A stretch of DNA of 64,000 nucleotides from Bacillus australimaris. Its GTDB lineage: Bacteria > Bacillota > Bacilli > Bacillales > Bacillaceae. A program made the translations under genes and the position numbers. Shown here piece by piece: positions 58,233-64,000 of the stretch. The first letter of the stretch is position 1. Each line of letters starts with the position of its first letter. The notes below the pieces were generated by a model, which saw only the letters and a program-made list of their open reading frames with translations, was not told the origin of the DNA and ran no database searches. The DNA is taken from assembly GCF_001307105.1 (NCBI RefSeq), contig NZ_LGYN01000026.1, forward strand, positions 62,001 through 126,000, in the 5' to 3' direction.

Positions 58233-58887
58233 TTTGTTTCGGGCCTTTCTTTCTGACTTCTGATTGGGTCTTTTTCAACTCGGCTAGCTGCGCCTTTAAA
58301 TTAGCTGAAAAAGAAGAAGTGGTCGGCTGATCATGTTTTTTTATCTGCGATGTGAATTTTTGAACCATTTTTGGTAAATCGGTCTTACTTTCCATCGCTT
58401 CTTCGTATTGTTTCACGATTGCTTCACATTCTTGTTCATCATCAATTTCTTTTAGCAGCTGGATTGAGTCTGCTACGCCGACAACTAATACTCGTTTGCC
58501 TACTTTGATCAGCTGGACTGAACGGTTTTGTCCGACCGTCGTTCCGCCAATATTTTCAACGTAGCGAAATGGTTTGAGTAAGCGGTTTTGCTTCCCAACA
58601 AATCTTACCAATCCGTAAATAAGTAGGATGACAAAAAGTAAGGCACCAATCATTTTGACAAAATCCATAATGGAGACAGAAGAAGAGGGAACTTCTTCTG
58701 CCGGATTCGTTTGATTGTCAGTGGTTTTCTTCTCTGTATCCTTTTTGCTTTCTTTCTCATCTTTGATCCAGTCATTCACCGTGCCATTTTCAGGATCTTT
58801 CGTTTCAGCAAACAGTGAAGCCGGCTGCATTGTTAAGAAAAGCATAAAACTGATCATTGCTATACATATCAAACGTTTTTTCAACAA
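58225..58887 (-). CDS. fliO: Flagellar assembly protein FliO (FliZ in older B. subtilis naming)
   Basis: A 220-residue protein with an N-terminal signal-like segment (LICIAMISFMLFLTMQPASLF), a charged and Ser/Thr-rich extracytoplasmic stretch (about 28-70), a second helix (MIGALLFVILLIYGLVRFVG) and a basic cytosolic tail. The part after the second helix (NIGGTTVGQNRSVQLIKVGKRVLVVGVADSIQLL) is the FliO family core. FliO helps FliP assemble; the genes overlap by 8 bases. It follows cheY by 15 bases. Confidence 0.93.
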   Translation of the reverse strand: MLKKRLICIAMISFMLFLTMQPASLFAETKDPENGTVNDWIKDEKESKKDTEKKTTDNQTNPAEEVPSSSVSIMDFVKMIGALLFVILLIYGLVRFVGKQNRLLKPFRYVENIGGTTVGQNRSVQLIKVGKRVLVVGVADSIQLLKEIDDEQECEAIVKQYEEAMESKTDLPKMVQKFTSQIKKHDQPTTSSFSANLKAQLAELKKTQSEVRKKGPKQNE

Positions 58888-58902
58888 GTCTTACACCCTT
58901 TT

Positions 58903-59265
58903 TTAGCCTAACGTTTTATTAATTGCTTCAAGTACACGGTCTGCCTGGAATGGCTTCACGATAAAGTCTTTTGCACCTGCTTGGATCGCGTCAATAACCA
59001 TTGACTGCTGTCCCATTGCTGAGCACATGATGATTTTTGCAGAAGCATCGATTTGTTTGATTTCTTTTAGTGCAGTGATCCCGTCCATTTCTGGCATTGT
59101 GATATCCATTGTGACAAGATCAGGAGATGTTTCTTTGTATTTTTCAACAGCTTGTGCGCCGTTTTCTGCTTCTCCTACTACATCAAATCCGTTTTTTACA
59201 AGAATATCCTTGATCATCATTCTCATGAATGCTGCATCATCTACGATTAATACCTTAGTAGCCAT
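58903..59265 (-). CDS. cheY: Chemotaxis response regulator CheY
   Basis: A single receiver domain of 120 residues. The active-site set is complete: VDDAAFMRMMI with Asp 9/10, phospho-Asp 54 in DLVTMDITMPEMDG, Ser/Thr in IIMCSAMGQQSM and the conserved Lys in DFIVKPFQADRV. CheY-P binds FliM and FliY at the switch and in Bacillus promotes counter-clockwise rotation. It lies between fliY, which encodes its phosphatase, and fliO. Confidence 0.97.
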   Translation of the reverse strand: MATKVLIVDDAAFMRMMIKDILVKNGFDVVGEAENGAQAVEKYKETSPDLVTMDITMPEMDGITALKEIKQIDASAKIIMCSAMGQQSMVIDAIQAGAKDFIVKPFQADRVLEAINKTLG

Positions 59266-59292
59266 TTACTTATTCTCTCCCTATATGTTTGT

Positions 59293-60417
59293 TTATTTTA
59301 AATTAGAAAGTCTTTCTGACTGACTTAAAATGTCAGTTACACGAACACCAAAGTTTTCATCGATGACAACGACTTCCCCTTTGGCGACGATTCGCTTGTT
59401 AACTAGAATGTCGACTGGCTCACCAGCAAGTTTGTCCAGTTCAATGATACTGCCAGCTGAAAGCTCAAGAACTTCTTTCACGCTGCGCTGAGTTCTTCCA
59501 AGTTCCACCGTAATAGAAAGCGGAATATCCATCAGCATATCAAGATTTCCAAGCTGGTTTGTTGTATGCTGAGGCTCACTGAACGCTTCAAATTCAACTG
59601 GCGCCACATTTACAGGTGCTGCCTGCTTTGGCTTCGCCTGTCTTTTCTGCGGTGCTGCTTGCTGCGCTGGGGCAGACTGAGCTTGAGGTGCTGCCGGCTC
59701 AGGTTCAGGTGTGCTCACTTGAGCTTCTTGAACAGGCTCTTCTTCATTCGCAGGGACTGTTAATTCAGCGATTAAATCCTTCGCGAATGTTATAGGATAA
59801 AGCTGCATAATATTTGAATCGATCAGTTCACCTATTGTTAATCTGAAGGACACTTTGACAAGCATTTCTTCAGCTGGAATGCGGTCTGTCCCTTCTCCTT
59901 CTTTCACATCAAGTAATTCGACGCGCGGCGGAGAAATATCAATCTTTTTATTAAAGACAGTCGACATGGACGTCGCAGCAGAACCCATCATTTGGTTCAT
60001 TGCTTCTTGCACTGCACTTAAGTGAATCTCGCTTAAAGAAGGGTCTGCATTTGTCCCGTCTCCGCCCATCATTAAGTCTGCAATGACTGCTGCATCTGTT
60101 TGCTGGATGACAAGCAGGTTACTTGCGCTGAAGCCTTCCGTATAATTCACTTCAATTGCGACATACGGATGAGGAAACTCCTCATTCAGCTTACTTTTTT
60201 GAATCACTGAAACAGTTGGAGTTGTAATCTCCACTTTTTGATTTAATAGGGTTGAAAGTGCTGTTGCAGAGCTGCCGAATGAAATATTTCCGATTTCTCC
60301 AATGGCATCTTGTTCCATTGCAGAAAGGATTGTATCAGGCTCTATATCGTCATTGCTGCCTCCTTTAAGGAGCGCATCAATTTCATCTTGTGATAATTTA
60401 CTTCCGTTATTCTCCAT
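59293..60417 (-). CDS. fliY: Flagellar motor switch phosphatase FliY
   Basis: Switch protein with CheY-P phosphatase activity, replacing separate FliN. The 374-residue protein starts with the CheY-binding peptide LSQDEIDALLKGG, followed by the CheC-like domain with two E...N helices (IGEIGNISFGSSATALSTLL near 40; VQEAMNQMMGSAATSMSTVF near 140). An Ala/Pro/Gln linker (about 240-275) leads to the FliN domain (ITVELGRTQRSVKEVLEL, IIELDKLAGEPVDILVN). The ATG at 60415-60417 has GAGGTG 6 bases upstream. It overlaps the end of fliM. Confidence 0.95.
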   Translation of the reverse strand: MENNGSKLSQDEIDALLKGGSNDDIEPDTILSAMEQDAIGEIGNISFGSSATALSTLLNQKVEITTPTVSVIQKSKLNEEFPHPYVAIEVNYTEGFSASNLLVIQQTDAAVIADLMMGGDGTNADPSLSEIHLSAVQEAMNQMMGSAATSMSTVFNKKIDISPPRVELLDVKEGEGTDRIPAEEMLVKVSFRLTIGELIDSNIMQLYPITFAKDLIAELTVPANEEEPVQEAQVSTPEPEPAAPQAQSAPAQQAAPQKRQAKPKQAAPVNVAPVEFEAFSEPQHTTNQLGNLDMLMDIPLSITVELGRTQRSVKEVLELSAGSIIELDKLAGEPVDILVNKRIVAKGEVVVIDENFGVRVTDILSQSERLSNLK

Positions 60418-61405
60418 CTTCTTCACCTCTTATGTCGTGATCTAGAATTTGAATCGCCTGTTTCCGATTCACGCGGCCGGCCTGTCCCAAGAATTTCGGT
60501 TTATTTCCGACCATAACAGTAAGAGGCGCATTTACTGGTTTGTCCAAGGCAATACAATCACCAATTTCCAAATTCAAAAACTCTTCCACCGTCATTTCCG
60601 ATTGTCCCAGCTCTGCGACTACCGGTATTTTTGCCGTCATAATCCGTTTCTCAATGGCCTTTGTTTCTTGCTGCTTCGGTTCATTTCGTTCAGACTGCAT
60701 CCAGTAGTGTACAGACAGCTTCGGAATAATAGGCTCTAATACAACATGAGGAATACATAGGTTAATAACCCCGCTTACCTCACCAATTTGTGTATTAAGA
60801 GAAATGACGACAACAGTTTCGTTTGGTGACACCATTTGAACAAACTGGGGATTTACCTCGAAATCTGCCATTTCAGGCTCGATGTCGGTTATGGACTGCC
60901 ACGCTTCTCTGTAATTTTCCAAAGCTCCCTCAAACATGTTTGAGATAATCTTTGTTTCGATTTCTGTTAGTGATTCTGTCTTATTATGACTAATGCCAAT
61001 CCCGCCCATCAACCTGTCCATCATCGCATAGCCGATTGTTGGGTTCACTTCAAGCATGATTCTTCCTTCAAGCGGGCTGACATAAAATAAGTTTAATAAT
61101 GTCATATTAGGAATCGAACGAATAAACTCTTCGTATGGTACTTGGTCAACCGAGCTGACAGTAATTTGAATATATGATCTTAGCTGTGCTGAAAAGTGAG
61201 TGGTAAGCAGTCTAGCGAAGTTATCATGAATCCTTGTTAAACTTCGAATCTGGTCTTTCGAAAAGCGCAGTGCACGTTTAAAGTCATACACCTTCACTTT
61301 TTTCGTCGTTTCTTCTTTTTTCAGCTCTTCTGCATCCATTTCTCCTGTAGAGATGGCGGATAATAATGCGTCGATCTCATTCTGGGAAAGCACTTCTCCT
61401 GACAT
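60407..61405 (-). CDS. fliM: Flagellar motor switch protein FliM
   Basis: A 332-residue C-ring protein. The first residues carry the CheY-P-binding peptide SQNEIDALLSAI. The middle domain is CheC-like without active-site pairs (VYDFKRALRFSKDQIRSLTRIHDNFAR; LMGGIGISHNKTESLTEIE), and the end is a SpoA/FliN-like domain (PVVAELGQSEMTVEEFLNLEIGDCIALD). It follows fliL by 32 bases and overlaps fliY. Confidence 0.96.
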   Translation of the reverse strand: MSGEVLSQNEIDALLSAISTGEMDAEELKKEETTKKVKVYDFKRALRFSKDQIRSLTRIHDNFARLLTTHFSAQLRSYIQITVSSVDQVPYEEFIRSIPNMTLLNLFYVSPLEGRIMLEVNPTIGYAMMDRLMGGIGISHNKTESLTEIETKIISNMFEGALENYREAWQSITDIEPEMADFEVNPQFVQMVSPNETVVVISLNTQIGEVSGVINLCIPHVVLEPIIPKLSVHYWMQSERNEPKQQETKAIEKRIMTAKIPVVAELGQSEMTVEEFLNLEIGDCIALDKPVNAPLTVMVGNKPKFLGQAGRVNRKQAIQILDHDIRGEEDGE

Positions 61406-61437
61406 TTCTTCACCTCCATCGTGTCAATTAATCGCCT

Positions 61438-61866
61438 CTATTGCAGATTAAAGGAGGTTATATATACTTCTTTCACCTTGCCATCTTGCAAATAGTTATT
61501 CACTTTGTTTTTGACTTGTGTTTTAAAATGCTCTCTGCCTTTCTTACCATCAAGTTCATCTGCATTCGTGTCTGATAAAATGTCGATTACAGCATCTTTT
61601 ACTTGGAAACTTCTTTTCTCAAGCTCCTCTTTTGCTTTTTCAGAGTCCGTTTCAATATTCAGGACAAGTTTGACAGCATTTCCTTCAGACTTTAAATTAG
61701 TGACAATCTCAGGAATTTCAACTGAAGCTTTTACGACTTCATCTGCTGTTGGCTCTTTTTCAGCTTTTGCTTCGTCTGACCCATTTAGCAGAAAAACGAT
61801 GCCTGCTCCAATTCCGGCGATGGCAATAATCATGATTAGCATTACTACAACTAATTTCTTCTTCAT
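61438..61866 (-). CDS. fliL: Flagellar basal body-associated protein FliL
   Basis: A 142-residue single-pass membrane protein at the stator. The N-terminal helix is [25 protein letters not shown], then a short acidic linker and the extracytoplasmic stomatin-like domain ([50 protein letters not shown]). Its start overlaps the swrD stop by 4 bases and it precedes fliM. Confidence 0.94.
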   Translation of the reverse strand: MKKKLVVVMLIMIIAIAGIGAGIVFLLNGSDEAKAEKEPTADEVVKASVEIPEIVTNLKSEGNAVKLVLNIETDSEKAKEELEKRSFQVKDAVIDILSDTNADELDGKKGREHFKTQVKNKVNNYLQDGKVKEVYITSFNLQ

Positions 61867-62078
61867 TCAAATTCCTCTATTCCTTGGTTCAATGAAATGA
61901 CTTGGATTTTTCTGTAGAAAGAAATGATCTTCTCTTGAAGTTGCTCTTCATCTTCTTTCACAACGAATTTCTTTCCATTGGCTAATGTAATGGTCGTGTC
62001 TGGAAAGCTTTCGATTTGTTCGATATGGAGAGCGTTCAGCATAAATCCTTTGCCATTTAATCTTGTCACTTCAATCAT
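61863..62078 (-). CDS. swrD: Swarming/motor torque protein SwrD (FlbD family)
   Basis: A 71-residue FlbD-family protein: [42 protein letters not shown] is the family pattern (RLNG, LN, IE, PDTxI, L.NGK). In B. subtilis SwrD (YlzI) raises flagellar torque and is needed for swarming. It overlaps fliL by 4 bases and follows flgE. Confidence 0.92.
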   Translation of the reverse strand: MIEVTRLNGKGFMLNALHIEQIESFPDTTITLANGKKFVVKEDEEQLQEKIISFYRKIQVISLNQGIEEFE

Positions 62079-62115
62079 ATTAAGCAGAGAAGCGATGATC
62101 CGCTCCCCCTACCTC

Positions 62116-62910
62116 CTATCGTTTCAGATTCACAAGCTCTTGCAGAATTTCATCAGAAGTTGTGATCGTCTTTGCATTCGATTGGAATCCGCGCTGCGCG
62201 ATAATCATTTCTGTAAACTCGTCTGTTAAATCAACGTTTGACATTTCAAGTTTCCCTGTTTGAAGTTCACCTGTTCCTTGAGTTCCAGGAGCTATGGCAT
62301 TACTTGGCGCACCGGAACTGAGCGTTTGGCGGTATAGGTTATCCCCAATTTTATCTAATCCTCCTGCATTACTGAAAGACACAAGTGATACTTGTCCAAC
62401 AGTACGAGAAACGTTGTTCTCAACAACAGAAACAGTCCCATCTGGCCCAACACTAACACTTGACACATTGTCGTTTGGAATGTTGATTCTTTGACCATCC
62501 ATGCCAAGAAGATAGTTTCCATCAGGTGTTGCCAAATCCCCATTTGAATCAGGTTTGAAGTTCCCTGTTCTTGTAAATAGGATTTCACCTTGCTTTTCAA
62601 TACGGAAAAATCCATCTCCATTAATATAGAAATCATATGGTTCGTCTGTATTTTGAGAAGCACCTGATGTCATGATTTTATCAATAGAAGATAAAGATGA
62701 TCCTAAACCAACTTGTTTTGAGTTGATTGAACCAGAGTTATTCGTCGGTCCACCAGAACTTGCAATGGTCTGACTGACCATATCTTTAAAAGTGATACGG
62801 CTTTTTTTGTATCCGTGTGTATTGACGTTGGCTACGTTATTGGCTACCACATCTAATTTTGTTTGGAAGTTTTTCATTCCGCTAATTCCTGAGTAAAGTG
62901 AGCGTAACAT
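62116..62910 (-). CDS. flgE: Flagellar hook protein FlgE
   Basis: A 264-residue hook subunit; older annotations call the Bacillus gene flgG. The N-terminal D0 helix is LRSLYSGISGMKNFQTKLDVVANNVANVNTHGYK with the rod/hook signature NNxANxxTxGYK. The middle is reduced (YINGDGFFRIEKQGEILFTRTGNF), and the C-terminal D0 helix is LTDEFTEMIIAQRGFQSNAKTITTSDEILQELVNLKR (key QRGFQSNAK). There is no extra D2 domain, which explains the short length. It lies between flgD and swrD. Confidence 0.94.
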   Translation of the reverse strand: MLRSLYSGISGMKNFQTKLDVVANNVANVNTHGYKKSRITFKDMVSQTIASSGGPTNNSGSINSKQVGLGSSLSSIDKIMTSGASQNTDEPYDFYINGDGFFRIEKQGEILFTRTGNFKPDSNGDLATPDGNYLLGMDGQRINIPNDNVSSVSVGPDGTVSVVENNVSRTVGQVSLVSFSNAGGLDKIGDNLYRQTLSSGAPSNAIAPGTQGTGELQTGKLEMSNVDLTDEFTEMIIAQRGFQSNAKTITTSDEILQELVNLKR

Positions 62911-62927
62911 TTATTTTCCTCCTCGAA

Positions 62928-63374
62928 TTACTTCGTTTTTTCTCCAACTGCTGTAACATCCCAAGGGCTGATTTTCGTTCCATCTTCCAAAACAAGTAAG
63001 TATTCATTGTCAATGTTTTTAACAGACTTCACAGTGCCCGATATCTCTTTATCATCCAATTTGCCCGATACTTCTTTACCAATCCAGCCTACATACGTAG
63101 TAAACGGATCTTGGTGCGCAACAAATGTAGACATGAGCTGATTTAGCTTGGTGATTGAATCGTTCATATTGGTTTGCTGTTCTAAAGATGAAAATGTCGC
63201 AAGCTGCGTGACAAACTCACGGTCATCAAGTGGATTTGTCGGATCTTGGTTTTGAAGCTGTGTCATCAATATTTTCAAGAATTGATCTTTCCCAAGCGTA
63301 TCCGTTTTCTTTGCTGCGTTTGAAGAAGTGTCTGCTTGTGCGGCTGTTCTATTCGTAGCATCAACTGTTGCCAT
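62928..63374 (-). CDS. flgD: Flagellar hook cap protein FlgD
   Basis: A 148-residue cap protein that guides hook assembly. The conserved N-terminal half is present: LGKDQFLKILMTQLQNQDPTNPLDDREFVTQLATFSSLEQQTNMN (key: FLKxLxTQLxNQDPxxPxD and QLAxFSxxEQ). The larger C-terminal Tudor/Fn3 part of proteobacterial FlgD is missing, as in other Bacillus. Its start overlaps the fliK stop by 1 base. Confidence 0.95.
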   Translation of the reverse strand: MATVDATNRTAAQADTSSNAAKKTDTLGKDQFLKILMTQLQNQDPTNPLDDREFVTQLATFSSLEQQTNMNDSITKLNQLMSTFVAHQDPFTTYVGWIGKEVSGKLDDKEISGTVKSVKNIDNEYLLVLEDGTKISPWDVTAVGEKTK

Positions 63375-64000
63375 TAGATCTCCTCCTCTTCTTCATCTGA
63401 TCCAACAAGAGCATCCAGTACATCTTGGAATTCTGCTTCCTGTTCATCAGTCTGCTTAAAATTGTGTCCTTTTGACTGCTGCTTGTTTTCTTCACTAAAC
63501 TGTCCAAATAACGGCTGCTCATTTGATTGAAGCGGTATATGGAAACGGTCCACTTGAACCGACATATTCGGAAGCGCCTGCTTGAGCTGCGGCAGATGAT
63601 GTTCTAACAACTCTTTAGCCGCTTGCGTCGAGGCTGTAATTTTACTCGCATACATACCGTTTTGTTTTGTTAGCTGAATGGTAATAAACCCAAGATTTTC
63701 AGGATTTAATCGAACGGTAAAGCGTCCGCTTGAATTGCCAAACGGAGTGAATTTCATTTGCTTCCACGTGTTTAAAATTTGCTGATCAACTGTCCCTGGC
63801 TTTTCATCAGTGGTTTGTGTCTGCTGAACAGGAGCCGCTGACTGCAGTTGGAAAAACTGCTTATGACCTGGCAAAAGCGAGTGGGTCATTATTTTTTCAG
63901 AAACTGGTGCAGCAGTGCTCTGCCCTTTCACAATTTCTTTTTTGATGAGCCACTCAAGAGATGCAGCCCCTTTTGCCTGAGAAGCGAGAGTAGATTCTTG
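63374..64000 (-). CDS. fliK: Flagellar hook-length control protein FliK (partial, N-terminus beyond the right edge)
   Basis: The frame is open to the window edge, giving the last 208 residues. The C-terminal FliK domain is clear: GRFTVRLNPENLGFITIQLTKQNG, then ITASTQAAKELLEHHLPQLKQAL and VDRFHI, which engages FlhB to switch export specificity. A Gln- and Glu-rich tail ends the protein (DVLDALVGSDEEEEEI). The GTG and ATG codons inside are not taken as starts, because the frame continues without a stop to 64000. Confidence 0.92.
   Translation of the reverse strand, partial: QESTLASQAKGAASLEWLIKKEIVKGQSTAAPVSEKIMTHSLLPGHKQFFQLQSAAPVQQTQTTDEKPGTVDQQILNTWKQMKFTPFGNSSGRFTVRLNPENLGFITIQLTKQNGMYASKITASTQAAKELLEHHLPQLKQALPNMSVQVDRFHIPLQSNEQPLFGQFSEENKQQSKGHNFKQTDEQEAEFQDVLDALVGSDEEEEEI

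Overview
The window comes from a Bacillus chromosome, most likely the Bacillus pumilus group (B. pumilus, B. safensis, B. altitudinis). I base this on gene order that matches the B. subtilis 1.6-1.75 Mb region gene for gene (read in reverse here), on proteins that are near-identical to B. subtilis but clearly another species, and on a plant-cell-wall hydrolase cluster placed between polC and rimP. The species call is inference. Every gene I accept lies on the minus strand, so transcription runs from high to low coordinates. No rRNA, tRNA, CRISPR array, insertion sequence or prophage was seen.

Reading in the direction of transcription: 64000-45250 is the distal two thirds of the fla/che operon (fliK, flgD, flgE, swrD, fliL, fliM, fliY, cheY, fliO, fliPQR, flhB, flhA, flhF, flhG, cheB, cheA, cheW, cheC, cheD, sigD, swrB). 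It encodes the hook, switch and export apparatus, the chemotaxis core and the sigma factor for late flagellar genes. 45094-41059 is the translation and cell-envelope block rpsB, tsf, pyrH, frr, uppS, followed by cdsA, dxr, rasP, proS and polC (41046-31621).

31202-24753 holds four glycoside hydrolase genes in tandem: GH9 with a CBM3c module, GH48, GH10 and GH5. They form an apparent operon for cellulose, xylan and mannan attack. It sits between polC and rimP, which are neighbours in B. subtilis as I remember it. Only the GH5 protein has a visible signal peptide, which makes this the most unusual part of the window.

24511-17121 is the classical rimP-nusA-rnpM-ylxQ-infB-ylxP-rbfA-truB-ribC-rpsO operon, preceded by a structured leader that looks like an attenuator. 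16940-11139 holds pnpA, ylxY, mlpA, an extra kinase-like gene of the aminoglycoside phosphotransferase family, and ymxH. 11015-6160 is the dipicolinate/diaminopimelate operon (spoVFA, spoVFB, asd, dapG, dapA) with a sigma-K-like promoter. The left end carries rnjB (RNase J2), tepA, ylzJ, spoIIIE and the N-terminal part of the GntR regulator ymfC.

Intrinsic terminators mark most transcription-unit borders (rasP, polC, tsf, rpsB, rpsO, pnpA, mlpA, ymxH, dapA, rnjB, spoIIIE). The only stretch over 300 bases without a gene is 31203-31620, upstream of the GH9 gene. Where an upstream in-frame extension existed I chose the start by ribosome-binding-site spacing and by the B. subtilis protein length as I remember it; several of these starts are TTG or GTG.
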